Of a DNA stretch of 64,000 nucleotides, positions 1 through 12,160 are shown piece after piece. The notes under the pieces were generated by a model, which worked only from the letters and a program-made list of their open reading frames with translations, did no database searches and was not told the origin of the DNA. Position numbers and translations under genes: made by a program. Numbering within the stretch: the stretch's first letter is position 1; each line of letters begins with the position of its first letter. The DNA comes from Fragum whitleyi (Eukaryota; Mollusca; Bivalvia; Cardiida; Cardiidae): assembly GCA_948146395.1 (NCBI GenBank), contig OX411552.1, positions 586,001 to 650,000 of the forward strand, read 5' to 3'.

Positions 1-162
1 ATTAATAAAGGTATGACAGATCCAGGATATCACTGGAAAGAAGTTCAAACATATAAATGGGGGCTTCTCTCTGGATCTGCCACTGTCATGATAGAAAGAA
101 AGATGTTTATAGGTATCTGAATGCTATACAAAGTGGGGCATCATTTGTAAAATATCTTATGA

Positions 163-240
163 ATATTTGTGATCAATCACATGAAAAGAGACCATCTTGG
201 CAGTGCATAAAGTGTTGACCCTATTCAGACTGCACAGATT
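163..240 (+). repeat. Partial D-family MITE (left arm only)
   Basis: Reads GTGATCAATCACATGAAAAG followed by a match to AGACCATCTTGGCAGTGCATAA and GTGTTGACCCTATTCAGACTG in short form. It matches the left arm of the D-family elements at 56,356 and 58,471. The right arm is missing, so this is a truncated, old copy. Confidence 0.6.
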
Positions 241-533
241 TTTGCTCTTTCCTGATTCTAAAAAGACCTATCTTAGACCATTCCAAAAAAAGAACACATG
301 GCTTCTGATAAAAGTTTTCTTAGACCAGGCTCATTTGTTGATGGCGGGTGTTGGACACTTGATAAACATATGGAACCAGTTGTTCTGATACATAATATAT
401 TAAATGAAAAAAGCAATATTTTCTAATATCTTGAAGGATCAAGCATACAATCACAGACCATCAAAATTGGGATTTAACCCAAATTTTGTATAATTCTATA
501 AGCTTATAAACCAGCCCTCTGTTCAGGAAGAAA

Positions 534-625
534 AAATGGAGCAAACTGTTCGCAAATTATATCCGGCATTGCATGTGCGCTTATGTGCAAAGTTGGGTAA
601 ATTTACCAGCAGTTTGCTCCGTAGA
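534..625. repeat. C-family palindromic MITE, decayed copy
   Basis: Arms GGAGCAAACTGTTCGCAAAT and CAGCAGTTTGCTCC flank the conserved centre TTGCATGTGCGCTTATGTGC. The centre is the same as in the better-preserved copy at 7,486-7,616. Confidence 0.6.
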
Positions 626-895
626 TTCAAACATTCTCTTCCACTTGTTTCAAAATTAATTACTTGATACAACGATAAATTAACTTAATATCATCCAAAG
701 CACTTTGTTGGCAATGGAATATGTTAGTCTTACCTATGCAATTACTAGTTTTTCAAATATATTTCTAATAATCTACCATGACCTTGACCTTATCAAATGT
801 TCTTGACTTTGAAAAGGCTTCAGCAAAAGTCTTATCTTAATTAAAGATCAAGTTTTTAGGCTAATGATCATGGAAAAACACTTCAGAAAGGAGAA

Positions 896-1190
896 ATAAG
901 AGCACTGCCTATGGATGCAATGTCGGCTGCAGGTGCTTGATTATGCAACTTTGTCAAAAAAGAGGCATAACTTTTTTCGAAAATGCCTCCAGACTTATCT
1001 CCCTAAATGATATGGGCAGCTCTTGTGATGGTGAACAAACATGCAAAGTTTCATGAAGATATCTTCAATAACAACAGAGATATGACCAAGGTTAAAGTTT
1101 GTCTCGCCAATGAAAGCACCAATGTGAATGACGCCAAGGTGATCATAACACATCGTGTTTTCTGCAAAAACAGCTCAGCTAAATATGACA
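896..1190 (+). repeat. Dispersed repeat K, copy 1
   Basis: Contains GGGCAGCTCTTGTGATGGTG, CATGCAAAGTTTCATGAAGA and AACAACAGAGATATGACCAA. The same series of blocks in the same order is found reversed at 26,515-26,822. The open frames here are produced by the repeat and are not genes. The type resembles core sequences of non-autonomous bivalve elements. Confidence 0.65.
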
Positions 1191-2077
1191 AAATACAAAT
1201 GTTTAAAATTCTGCAGAGCAAACAACAGTAACTTCTTTCAGGCCTAACTTTCTGCAATGAGTTTTAATCAACATCTAAGATTGTTGGAGTTTAAAAACAG
1301 TGTATGCTTAATTTTCAGAGTTAAAAGGATTTAATTCTGATTTATGTGGAAATTTCATGGGTCATTTGAAATAATTTCAGTGAAAATTTAGCCCATATCT
1401 ACTGTCTTATGAAATACACACACTTTTGTCTTTTCCCATGACCAAATAACACAGGCCACCCACTTGAAAAAATTAAAAAGTTGAATAAAGACAGGTTAAC
1501 CATTTTCTTGATAATATCCTGAGATGTTTAATTCTCTTTCAGGCATAGTCTAGCTATCCTTAACTTTGTCATGAAGTCCAACAGCGGCTGTTGCTGGTTA
1601 CGGAAATAGGCGAGTGCTGTTCCGATTGTTGAGACAATTGTGTGTAGCCACAATCGTAAAGTGGCCAAGAAGTATTCTGATTAGTCCTCTCTGTTGCAGG
1701 TTAATTTGTTTCTCAGAAAAGACTATCAGTGCTTGGCCTTGCATGGCTATGAACTTTCAGAACAGAAACTAAAACCAAGGAAACAAAAGTGAACATGATT
1801 AATGTTTAGAAGTTGAAGCACCGTTTAAGAATAAAGCTGTTCAACCTGATAAATTTTGAAATATCCGAAAAATTTATCTTTAGTCCATATATTGCTGCAT
1901 CAGCACAACACTAATTATGTATTCTTACATATTTATTGACCCTTAAATACCATACTCAGGGAATGTTAGTTGCCTAATATGGATTCAAAATCATAACCTT
2001 AAGTTTCAGTGAGGTTAGGGGTCTACAGTGAGTGCTATACCCACTGAGCAATGCAGGTCCCATCTGATTTTTGTTGG

Positions 2078-2300
2078 TTAGAATGCTTTAAACAATCTTA
2101 CAGTTATATTTTGGAAACTGGAGCACCTTACATAGAATTCCTGGTATTTGTGACACCAGAGCTACCATTACATCCTTTCCTAGCTTCCAGCTTCAACCCC
2201 ACATAGGTCTATGATTATCAAGACAAATACTCAGAAAGGATGAGTGCCACTGTCAAATGATTAAGTCTTACACGCTACCACTGTGCTATGACAGCGGCAG
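2078..2300 (-). mobile_element. tRNA-derived SINE (family S1), degraded
   Basis: Shares GGAGCACCT, the CCTGGTATTT block, CATCCTTTCCTAGC, CACATAGGTCTA and a terminal antisense A-box region (CTACCACTGTGCTATGAC) with the full copy at 59,038. An 8-bp candidate target-site duplication, TCCCATCT, is at 2,058-2,065 and 2,302-2,309. Confidence 0.7.
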
Positions 2301-2544
2301 ATCCCATCTAGAGTAGGATTAATCTGAGACTACACCAGGCACCTTATGAAGCAGCAAAAATATGCAAGAAAATAAACCTTGGCAGAATCTGAAGTTGAAG
2401 GAATGAACAATATTAAAGCTTGTCAATAGCTGAATTAAAAGCTACTTGGTAAAATTGAATTAACATCAAAATGATGCAAGCACAGCTAGATGAGTGAGTA
2501 TTTATATTCAAAAAGTAATTTCAAACTTTTTTCTGTTTTAAAAT

Positions 2545-2645
2545 GGAAAATCAAGTTTTATAGACTAAGATCAGACTGCACATATGAGTAGGCTAATCTT
2601 TGTCAATAAAAAATATTTCAGGGTTCAGTATGACCAGTGTGGTTA
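2545..2645. repeat. H-family hairpin element
   Basis: Core AGACTAAGATCAGACTGCAC with a decayed second arm (GGCTAATCTTTGTC), then TTCAGTATGACCAG. The same blocks recur at 4,337, 25,390 and 45,404. Confidence 0.55.
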
Positions 2646-2921
2646 ATCTTTGTAAGAATATCACATTAGGCCTCTTTCTCCATGATAAAAGTTCCCAATG
2701 ATTTCAAAGTCCTTGAATGGTATGGGATACTGAAGACATTTTAAAGTGACAAAGTGAATTACCTCATACAAGAAAGTATCAATTATTAAAACAAATCATT
2801 TGATATGCCCAAACAACTTTCTAATGTAACTTTCTCACAATCCTTTCATCCCTTACAAAAGATATTTGACCCTGAATTATTTAAGTACAATGAAATTTAA
2901 CATAGATTCTGTTTCCATATC

Positions 2922-3035
2922 AACCCTTGTCCTACTGAACCCGGAAAAACCTGTATAAAAATGTGGTTCAGACTATGATCAGCCTGCACTTATGTGCAGT
3001 CTTATCTTAGTCTGCATCACCTATTTATTCCCTTT
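2922..3035. repeat. H-family hairpin element, opposite orientation
   Basis: CTACTGAACCCGG at the left, then ATGATCAGCCTGCACTTATG and TGCAGTCTTATCTTAGTCTG. This is the reverse layout of the 4,337 copy. Confidence 0.55.
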
Positions 3036-3479
3036 AAAGGTAGAGTTGTTAAAAAAAATGAATATCAAAACAAAGATTGCCCAATACTCTTGGATTCTTG
3101 CTTTCAGTACTTTGTTTTTACTGCAATTTTGGGAAGATTTTTATTCAACATGACAACAGTTATTTGCTGATATAACATTTATGTCCTTTTGTGATTTTTT
3201 AAGTTTGTCCCCTATCTAACACTGAACTGTAAGAATTTTTTTCACAAATTTGGATCTTTTATCAAATTTTTCTAAAGTATCATATACATTGTAGATGAAT
3301 AGACAATCACACAGAATGCAATTAATGGTGGCATTGGCAAAAAATATTTTCACTAGCATTTCATACATTTAATACATTATGTCTGTTACAGTCCAAGAGA
3401 ACAATACTAAAAAGTTAAGAAATTATTCACAGCAATCAAATGTTTAATTAGCTCCTTAAGAAAGTTAAGAAAGTTTATT

Positions 3480-4080
3480 TCAGTGATTTATCTCTTGGTC
3501 TTGGCTTTTGTTTACAATTCTACACACCACATTTTTCCAAAAGCATTTACTAACATTAATGAAACAAAGTTTGGAAAATGAATGTGGTGCATACTTGACT
3601 TCAATCATAGCAAATATTTTCAAGGGCAACGAAATTAATTTCCACAAAGCCATTTAAGGAAAAAACGCCCAAATGAAGAAACCCACATGGGAATTGAAAT
3701 TTACATTTCATATCAAGTTTCTTGGCAAAACTGACTCGAGGCTTCGATATCCTGCTATAATTAATACTTCAAAAATGGCAGGTCAGTCCCTAAGACATTT
3801 ATCTTACTTCCGATGTATGTCCATCATTTGACAGATGTCAACGGTGTTCCAGCCTTCGATATGACTTCGGTGACAGTCATCCAGAATCCACGGAATTCAT
3901 CTGCATCCTTAAAAAGCTTCTTTATTTCATTCTAAACAAGCAAGCACCTGTTTGATGTGAGATTATTATCAATGAGTCGGTTATTCTAACTGCCGTATTA
4001 AAGTCAAATAAAATGTCTCCAAATTGAAAGGAGATATCAAGTGATAATTTTAATACATGTTAAACTATGACAGTTGATAA
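3480..4080. other. Repeat-poor stretch, possible conserved non-coding DNA
   Basis: No copy of any repeat family found elsewhere in the window. Contains mixed-composition blocks such as CTGACTCGAGGCTTCGATAT and GACTTCGGTGACAGTCATCC. Inside a putative intron of a developmental regulator, this could be a conserved enhancer. That is speculation; nothing coding was seen. Confidence 0.2.
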
Positions 4081-4336
4081 ACTGATGGATATTTTATACT
4101 TTTCTATATTTAGGGGATATATTCTCCATGCTTAAGGATATGAAAAAATATTTTATTTCATTTTTTCAAGTCTGTTTTCAAACCAACAGTTCTCTCAACA
4201 ACCTTACACTTATTTAACATAGTTTTTACCCATACTTAAAATATATTCCAGGGAATCAGCTTGGACTCTTTTACATATGGATATACAAATCTCTACAAAT
4301 AACAGATCTGTTCTCTTAACTAACCACTGTGGTCCT

Positions 4337-4452
4337 TTAATAGAAAATCAGGTAGTAAAGACTAAGATCAGACTGCACATATGTGCAGGCTGATCAATGT
4401 CTATACCTCCTGTCAAAGCAGGAATAATCTGTGCTCAGTATGACAAGGGTTT
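4337..4452. repeat. H-family hairpin element, well preserved
   Basis: Arms GACTAAGATCAGACTGCACA and TGTGCAGGCTGATCAATGTC form a hairpin. It is followed by CTATACCTCC, AAAGCAGGAATAATC and GTGCTCAGTATGACAAGGGT, a tail that recurs at 25,390 and 45,404. Confidence 0.7.
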
Positions 4453-5144
4453 AGTTTTAGACAAAGTATGAAATTGGTATATTTAGTGGACCCAAATAAT
4501 TGTCAAACTCTTTTAATTTTTTCTATAATGTAAAGAAACTAAAAACAGTATTGCAACAATTTATTTAATTAGTTTATTTAATTATTGCAATGCAAAGATT
4601 TATTATATACACATGCATTCCAAAATATTCAAACAGGGCAAGACAATTTCACTTACTACAGAGTTTTTTCATCGTAGATAGTGGCAAATATCATCGATTC
4701 AATGGCAACAAGTATGGTTAATAAAATATTGTTGTAAAAATAAAACAATTTACGTACTTTTACGTATATTTAAACAGAACCAACTTGTCACACAAGTTTT
4801 ATAAAAATTGAACTTAATTCTTGGTTTGTCAAATGTAAAATCACAGGAATTAAAGGCAAGATTTAACACTGTATCTACCATAGATTCCAATTGATCTATG
4901 AACCCCAGACATTATTAATTTTACTGGTCTGTAAATTTTCACCATTTATTTTGGGTTCTTTCGCAGACTTTCCTGTCTTTTTTATTTAAACAGATAGTTA
5001 TTTTCCAGTCAGGAATTTCAAATTTAAATCAAGATATAATGATATGCTTTAGGAGAAATTTATCACCTAAACTCCATTGTAAGGTATTGACACATTCAAA
5101 AGTATCCAAGTTTTAACCTTTTTTTTTCTTTATCTTTTTTTCCA

Positions 5145-5226
5145 GCTTTGCCAACTTTCATCGGACAAGTGCACATGCAAAGCTGGGTATAATTGGAAAA
5201 CATTTTGCAGTTTTGGGATCCTGAAG
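5145..5226. repeat. Half copy of C-family MITE
   Basis: Only the right half is recognisable: GTGCACATGCAAAGCTGGGT, ATAATTGG, CATTTTGCAGTTTTG and GGATCCTGAAGAAAGG. These correspond to the second arm of the 23,781 copy. Confidence 0.4.
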
Positions 5227-6318
5227 AAAGGCCCGGCAATGAGGCTAACTCAGATCATCAAGCAAGTTTCTTTTGTTGAACTAAAACATCTTGTTCCAGA
5301 GACCACGTCCATTAAGTGACCATTTTTATTAAGAAACTGTTTTCAAAATCCCCTTCCTAAAATCAAAATATCTAAAATAAAAGATATCATTGGTATGAAA
5401 ATTATAGTAAATTAATCCTATGTTGTTAAAAAACACCAGAATCGTCTCAATATGACAATTCTATTGAGTTTTATCAGTATAGGATTATTGAGAATTTTGC
5501 AATCATATAAATATTCATTCTATTCAATTTGTGAACAATATGTGTATTAGGCGACCATTTTCTGTAACGACCGCGTTTTGGTCGTCCTGTTTGTGGTGGC
5601 TAAATATTACAAGTTTTACTACAATGTTATCATTAACATTCAAATTTTAACTTGTGCCTTTTTTAATCATCAGATTAATTATCAAAATAGCAATGAAGAT
5701 CACAGTTAAGGCAGCATAATTTTTCAATGAAGTAAATGCAGAGAAAATAAGCATAATTCCATTATTATAAATTCATAGAAAACATGAATCAAAGTTTACT
5801 TTTAATTTCATACCAAATATTGTCGACAAAACAAATACAGACCTCTCCAAACAAAATCCTATTACATTAAACTTCAGAATTATGGAAATCAAATACTCCA
5901 AACAAAACCTCTCAATAAGGTAGCAAATATTAGACAATAATCTAAAATAACCAAAAATATGGATTGTCACAGTCTTGAATTTTTTAGCCTTTTACTGCTT
6001 TTTATCTTTGAGAATTATTCTCTTGATACAACCCATGAAGAACATCAAAATTATCCGTTATGAATTATGTATCATAATGTATTTCTTACTTTGTTTCAAA
6101 TAATATTAGAATGAAAAGAAGCTTTTAGCTAATGTTTATTGTTTGTAAAAAAAACAATAAAAAAACTCTAAATAAAGCTTCGTGTGTCTTGTAAAACATT
6201 TTATATGCAGATATCAATGCTTGCCTGGTTGCCAATGCTTGATTAAAATATAATGCTAAGTCAAGAAAGGGTGTATAATTCTTAAGAAATTCTTCTAGTA
6301 TTAACCAGTTGCTATTGT

Positions 6319-6592
6319 TTGTTTGTTCGAATGGGGTTTAACACCGCTTTCAACAATCCTTCAGGTATATCACAGCAGTTGGAGAACCTAACAATGGATC
6401 CCTGGTATTTATCACACCAGTACCACCATTACACCCTATTCTAGCCCCCAGCTTATATCCCACATAGGTCTATGATTATAAACCCATTGGTGGAAGACAA
6501 ATAGTTGGAAAGGATGAATGCTGCCATCGGTAATCAAACCTAGGTCCTTTTGTATCATAGTCCAATGCGCTACCACTGCGTTATGGTGGCAG
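6319..6592 (-). mobile_element. tRNA-derived SINE (family S1), near full length
   Basis: On the minus strand the tRNA-like head lies at the high-coordinate end. The A-box region is antisense to CCACTGCGTTATG (6,573-6,585) and the B box antisense to ATCAAACC (about 6,533-6,540). The body carries GGAAAGGATGAATGCTGCC, CCCACATAGGTCTATGATTA and GGAGAACCTAACAATGGATC. The tail is a (CAAA)n-like stretch antisense to TTGTTTGTTTG. Confidence 0.85.
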
Positions 6593-7485
6593 CTTATACC
6601 CCTTGATAGAATGAATCGCTCTTGTGTTGATAAACTCATGTGACAAGTTACATGTTTAACTTGTATTCAGGAAGAACAAAATTTGAACAAGTATTAAAGG
6701 TTGACATATATTGTTATCATCTTCTATGTCTGTCTATCCATCTGATTGTATGTCCATCTGCACTTCTTGTAAAGGAAACAGCTCCTTTATTTCCACATGG
6801 ATTTTCATGAAACTTTCACAGAATGTTCCTAATAATGTGAGCTTTCACAAATTGTTAATGTTTTTCTTTATGATTTTCCTGTAGTGGCACTTTTGTTTAA
6901 CATATATTTCTAAATCTTTCTAAAAATGTTTATTTTTTAATTATGTGAAGCTAATAATGAAACATTTTTGAAGATTATAATGCTTAATATACAATTTGAC
7001 TTCTGATATCATAATTAATTTCTATAATCAGACACCAACTTAAGCAAACATTTAGCAGGCAAGAAAAATGCTCTCCCTGTTAAGGATACCCCAGCTAGCT
7101 TGTTTGTCCAATTTCGAAATAAAAAGATATGAAATTATACTCTCAACATTTTTGTTTATCCAACAGAATAGGGTAATTATAATCTCTAGTATCATATGTA
7201 ATAAAATCTTTACAATCTATTAAGAAATTTAAACAAGAAAATCATGTTTTCATTTTTGTATAAACATTGGGGAGTTCTTTTGTTATTTTATTCAAACAAT
7301 TTTCTAAAACACAATTAATGCTTTGAAAACTGCATTTTCTTTTCAATCCTACAATGAAAAACAAATGGAGTTTAAGCAAAGCAAGTATCCTTAAATGGGC
7401 TCTCTGTCAATAATTACACTTACAGAATTTTTTAAAATTATAAAAACTTATTTCCTTGCAACTTCGGCTCACTATACAGGAAATT

Positions 7486-7616
7486 CTGTCCTGCATTCCC
7501 CCAGAATGACAAAATCGTGCAATCTATTTGCGAATTATATCCCGCTTTGCATGTGTGTGCAAAGCGGGATATAATTATCGCAAACAGTTTTCACAATTTT
7601 GTCATCCTGAACCTAA
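7486..7616. mobile_element. C-family palindromic MITE, well preserved
   Basis: Terminal blocks AGAATGACAAAATCG and TTTTGTCATCCTGAAC are inverted. The inner arms TTATATCCCGCTTTGCAT and GTGCAAAGCGGGATATAA pair almost perfectly. About 130 bp long. No transposase; target-site duplication not clear. Confidence 0.75.
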
Positions 7617-7831
7617 GGCTGGTTCCATCAGGTTTGGCATCCATTTTCATATCCATCAGTGATACATTTCAGTCACAAAGCTTAACAATTTTTTGTCTCT
7701 TATTGTCTGAATTATGGACACCTAACATAAATTTCACGTCTTTTAGGTGGCTGCAGAAAATAAAATTAAGAAAACTTGTTATTATAATGATACAGAATCT
7801 TTTATTTCAACAATCACCCAGCAAAATATGG

Positions 7832-7903
7832 ATGGCTCAGCACAAAACTGTTGTAACTGCCTATAAAAATATTGGCAGTTACAACAGTTTTGTGTCAAGC
7901 CAT
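7832..7903. mobile_element. A-family hairpin mini-element
   Basis: Arms ATGGCTCAGCACAAAACTGT/TGTAACTGCCTAT and ATTGGCAGTTACAACAG/TTTTGTGTCAAGCCAT fold into a stem of about 31 bp with a very short AT loop. One of ten A-type copies in the window. Confidence 0.85.
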
Positions 7904-8268
7904 AAAAAAATTAATTAAAGTGATTAAGAAAAAAATTTAAGCGAATAAAAAACACAATTAAAAACGACTTACATCATTCCCATGACCCTCTTTTCCATGA
8001 AACAGTATCTCAACCAGTATGGGTTAAAACATCAAACGGTAATATCATATTAGTTGGAATGTATGGAAAATATAGGTGTTAAAAATCAAAGGACCCTTTT
8101 ACGGGCAGGTGAGATGTGACCCCTAAAGGATTTTGTCACCTTCTATTAATGCAAGTGTTACATACTTAAATAGGGGGACTTTGTGACACTTCTCTTAACT
8201 TTTCCCCAGGTTCATACTTTTGTGTTTTGATATTGGAAATTCCCATTGTTATAAGTACGATGCGTATT

Positions 8269-8342
8269 GATGGCATAGTGCAAAAAAGTTGTAACTGCCT
8301 ATAAACATATAGGCAGTTACAAATATTTTGCACTGAGCCATC
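8269..8342. mobile_element. A-family hairpin mini-element
   Basis: GATGGCATAGTGCAAAAAAG, TTGTAACTGCCTATAAACAT, ATAGGCAGTTACAAAT, TTTGCACTGAGCCATC. Stem complete apart from a few mismatches near TTACAAAT. Confidence 0.85.
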
Positions 8343-8693
8343 AATATATGATAAATTGCCTTCAGTTACCTCCCTTAGCAGCCGCAGCAATCAATGCTCT
8401 CAGTACAAGAACCATTCAGCCTTACCAAAGAGCCAAGTGTAATACTTCTGCCTTTAAATTTTCAAAAAAAGTGATTACAAAATAATTTTCACATGTACAT
8501 TTCTTCTCTTTACTCAACAATGTTGTTTTTTAATACTATTTTTTTGGTAATTTTAAGAAAATTAACCGTAACTATTTTCAGTGAGCAGGTAAATACGAGA
8601 TGAATTTTAATTCGGCTCCATTAAGAAGTTGCTAATTTAGAGATAAATCTTCTAGTCTGGCTTGTTAAATTAAGAAAAAATCGCTGGCAGAGC

Positions 8694-8735
8694 AGGCTAA
8701 GATCAGACTGTACGTCCACAGTCTGATCTTAGCCT
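8694..8735. repeat. H-type palindrome, nearly perfect
   Basis: AGGCTAAGATCAGACTG pairs with CAGTCTGATCTTAGCCT around a short centre TACGTCCA. It is the hairpin core of family H without its usual tail. Confidence 0.75.
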
Positions 8736-9589
8736 ATACTGTTTGGAAAAAAGCTTTTATAGATACAGAAGAAACATAATGTGAACCGCATCAAAAGGGT
8801 AACTTCAAATTTTCCACAATATTGAAAACGCAACTGTAACACAAAAATAGGTTATAAAAACTCGGATGGTGAAGTGCCGCTATTCAGGTCCCTCATTCAT
8901 ATTCATTAAGTCTCGTATTAGAAATTACAAAATTGAAATTACATCGAAATTTTCTACCTCATCTCAAACAGTCCAAGATAATAGAGACATTCAAGCACTA
9001 GACTAACCAATAACCATGGCTTATTTTTTCCTTGTTACCATGACAACCATATTGACGATTGAAGACAATGTGTCAATCAAAATTTGTTAAAAAGGTCGTA
9101 AGAATTATGTGAACTCTTAAAATTCAAATTTTTTACAAAAATTCGTGGAGTTGTATTAACTTCAAAGATTTATATTACAAAAAAATTGAAAATTGTTAAG
9201 TTAAATCTCTTCTCAATTCTATGCTAAGAATAGACTCAATATTATAGGAGAGGATGACCAAATACAATAAGAAATCAAACCGAATGAAACTTGATTTATT
9301 AAGAAAGCGTTTTAATCAAGTTGGTAACATCCTTTTCACTGTATTTGTTTACACAGGTGAGAATAAATTAATAATATTTCTAGTAGAATATTTGAAGCTG
9401 ATGGAAGTGTCACATAGGTAACAAATGGGGCATTAATTGTAACTTTGTTGACTTTAGTTGCCATCATTAAACAGATTACAAAGAGAAGTTTTGATTGGGC
9501 ATGAACAAAATTCTCAATTTAAAAGTCATATATTTATGACTTACTTATTATGATTTAAATTTCAAAAGTAATTAAAATAATATAGTGCA

Positions 9590-9648
9590 ATGGCTCATTG
9601 CAAAACATCTGTAACTGCCTATAAACATATAGGTTTATTGATGAGCCA
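9590..9648. mobile_element. A-family hairpin, damaged
   Basis: The left arm is intact (ATGGCTCATTGCAAAACATC, TGTAACTGCCTATAAACA). The right arm is shortened to AGGTTTATTGATGAGCCA, having lost the GGCAGTTACA block. Confidence 0.7.
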
Positions 9649-9779
9649 AAAATTTCGGCAGTTTGGGGGGTTTACATTTCTCAGACCACATACTGGCTTG
9701 TTTTTTAGCAAACTTGTCTAAATAGTTCTCACAATTAATCATCCTTGACTAAAATGACTAAAACTTATGAACAACAAGA

Positions 9780-10748
9780 AAAACTGACTTACTGTCCTGA
9801 AATAACTGACTTACTGACTTACTGTCCAGATATAACTGACTAACTGTCCAGACAAACCTGGCTTACTGTCCATGCATAACTGACTTACTTTCTAGAAATA
9901 ACTGACTTACTTTCTAGAAATAACTGACTTACTGTCCAGACATAACTGACTTACTGTCCAAATATGACTGACTTACTTTCTAGAAATAACTGACTTACTG
10001 TCCAGACATAACTGACTTACTGTCCAAATATGACTGACTTACTTTCTAGAAATAACTGACTTACTGTCCAGAAATAACTGACTTACTGTCCAGAAATAAC
10101 TGACTTACTGTCCAGACATATCTGATTGACTGTCAAGACATAACTGACTAATTGTCCAGACATAACTGACTTACTGTCAAGACATAACTGACTTACTGTC
10201 CAGGCATAACTGACTTACTTTCTAGAAATAACTGACTTACTGTCCAGAAATAACTGACTTACTTTCTATAAACAACTGACTTACTGTCCAGACATAATTG
10301 ACTTTCTGTCCATAAATAACTGACTTACTGTACATATATAACTGACTTACTGTACTTACATAACTGACTTACTGTCCAAACATAACTGACTTACTGTCCA
10401 GACATAACTGACTTACTGTCCAGAAATAACAGACTTACTGTACATATATAACTGACTTACTGTACTTACATAACTGACTTACTGTACTTACATAACTGAC
10501 TTACTGTCCAGACATAACTGACTTACTCTCCAGATATAACTGACTTACTGTCCAAACGTAACTAATTAACTGTCCAAACATAACTGATTTACAGTTCAGA
10601 CATAACTGACTCACTGTCCTAACATAACTGACTTTCTGTCCAGAAATAACTGACATAAAGTCAGGACATAACTTACTTACTGTCCAGATATAACTGACTT
10701 ACAGTCAGGACATAACTGACTTACTGTCAAGACATAACTGACCTACTG
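9780..10748. repeat. 22-bp minisatellite, about 44 units
   Basis: Consensus unit ATAACTGACTTACTGTCCAG + AC, with common variants TTTCTAGAAATA, TGTACATATATA and TGTACTTACATA in place of the second half. Unit length is almost constant and there are no unique spacers. Variant units recur in blocks (for example around 9,880-10,080), a sign of local segmental duplication. The array resumes at 11,000 after a SINE-like insertion. Confidence 0.95.
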
Positions 10749-10990
10749 TGTTATGGGAGACCACTCTCACCACTGTCCTGCATAGCTTCGTAGGTTTAAA
10801 TACAATGCCTGACAACTGCATCAGGGAAGATCTTCTTTGGCTCAGTGGTAGAACATTGGACTTGTAAACCTAAGATTTGAATATTGTTTTCCTCATGGGT
10901 TCGAGGCTGGCTCACAACGGATATATTTCAGCTATGCCTCGGTTTAGGACAGTTCGTACGTAACAATTGGGGGCTCGTCTCGAGATACGA
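10742..10990 (+). mobile_element. tRNA-derived SINE-like element (family S2) inside the minisatellite
   Basis: Starts near TGTTATGGGAGACCACTCTC. A perfect A-box match, TGGCTCAGTGG (10,839-10,849), is followed about 50 bp later by the B-box-like GGTTCGAGGCT. Related copies on the opposite strand are at 28,840 and 29,200. Unusually, about 100 bp of leader precede the tRNA-like part. Both sides are minisatellite, so it is younger than, or was amplified with, the array. Confidence 0.7.
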
Positions 10991-10999
10991 ACACCAGAC

Positions 11000-11095
11000 A
11001 AAATTGACTTTCTGTCATGATATAACGGACTCACTGTCCAGACATAAATGACTCACTGTACAGATATAACTGACTCTCTGTCCAGATATAACTTG
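11000..11095. repeat. Continuation of the 22-bp minisatellite
   Basis: Four to five diverged units (TATAACGGACTCACTGTCCA, GACATAAATGACTCACTGTA, ATAACTGACTCTCTGTCCAG). They are more diverged than the main block, as expected for the edge of an array. Confidence 0.85.
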
Positions 11096-11234
11096 ACAAA
11101 CATCTTTTTGCATGACCTTTACATCTAAATCTTACAGTGGAGAGCAACAGTTTACTGTGCTAAATCATCTTGAAATACTGAATACAGTAGAAACTACAAG
11201 TGGTTAGCTTTGGAAATCAGATTGATAAAATGAT

Positions 11235-11303
11235 TGCTCAGCATGAAAAAGTTTGTAATTGCCTATATGTTTATAGGCAGTTACAACTGTTTTACTCTGA
11301 GCC
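11235..11303. mobile_element. A-family hairpin mini-element
   Basis: GCTCAGCATGAAAAAGTTTG, TAATTGCCTATATGTTTATA, GGCAGTTACAACTGTTTTAC, TCTGAGCC. Stem largely intact. Confidence 0.8.
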
Positions 11304-11699
11304 TGATGGGTAAGTATCGTAGAAAATATCATTATTTAAAATTTTATCTTCTCATCTTTTTATGAAAGAAAATACATAATAGTGAAGTATCTTGACCAGT
11401 GGTCAAAAGTCTTGGGCCATCCAATTACCAAGTGACCCCTGTTGTGCCAATTTTAGAGGACAATACATCATAATGGCTGAGATTTGGCACAAAAAACACA
11501 GAACATGTCAAAAATGGACAAATTGACCATAATGGTCTGTCCGTCTTTTGTATTCTTTTATATCTCTTGGTATGAGATTATAATAAATTTTGTCATGTTA
11601 TAGAAGCTGACAGTTTAACTGCTGTGTATTGAACTAATATTCAAGCTATTATGATATAAAGGGGGTATTTTGAATTTTAGATTTAAAATATTTCAATTA

Positions 11700-11815
11700 T
11701 GCTTGCACAAATCCTGTTTTGTGGGTATCCATTTGAATGGTCTAGACAAGACGATTAAAATGAGAACCAACAGCATAGGGTTACATTGAGAAATAAATAT
11801 TTTAGCCTGGTGTCA
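11700..11815. repeat. Dispersed repeat P, copy 1
   Basis: GTGGGTATCCATTTGAATGG, TCTAGACAAGACGATTAAAA and TAGGGTTACATTGAGAAATA resemble 15,640-15,745 (GTACTCGTTGG, CTCGATGAGACAATC, TAGGGTTTATGG) and, reversed, 36,405-36,480. Divergent; boundaries uncertain. Confidence 0.4.
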
Positions 11816-12160
11816 CCCTTTATGATCTGAAACAATGACCATTTCTTAGACATATTAAGCAATATTTCTGTCAATCATGTCTGATAACTTTACAGTCTTA
11901 GATTAAAGACTTAGAGTCTTAGAGACTTAGATTAAAATGGAATGATTTTTTTTTTTGTGAGTGGCTTTTTTTTTTGCGCAATTGTTTGACAGTATTCCTA
12001 ATAAAACTATACTTATAATACTTAAGGAAGCAGACCCCTTATTACAAATTCTGAAATCAGCTAGAAGTCGGAATGCCTTGGATGGCATAATATTATCTTT
12101 AGGGTTAATTAAAGATTTTTCTTCCACTAGCAGTCAAAAGGAAAGGATTTCATCTGAGAA

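Noticed and set aside
5540..5610. GTAACGACCGCGTTTTGGTCGTCCTG short inverted motif
   Set aside because: Arms are only about 6-7 bp, with no second copy; probably chance.
7517..7918. 133-codon plus-strand frame, and similar frames at 21,022 and 49,136, sharing a VVTAY...IGSYN peptide
   Set aside because: The shared peptide is the translated A-family hairpin; the rest of each frame differs and shows no domain.
9780..10748. Possible CRISPR array
   Set aside because: Units are contiguous 22-bp tandem repeats with no unique spacers, in a eukaryotic context.
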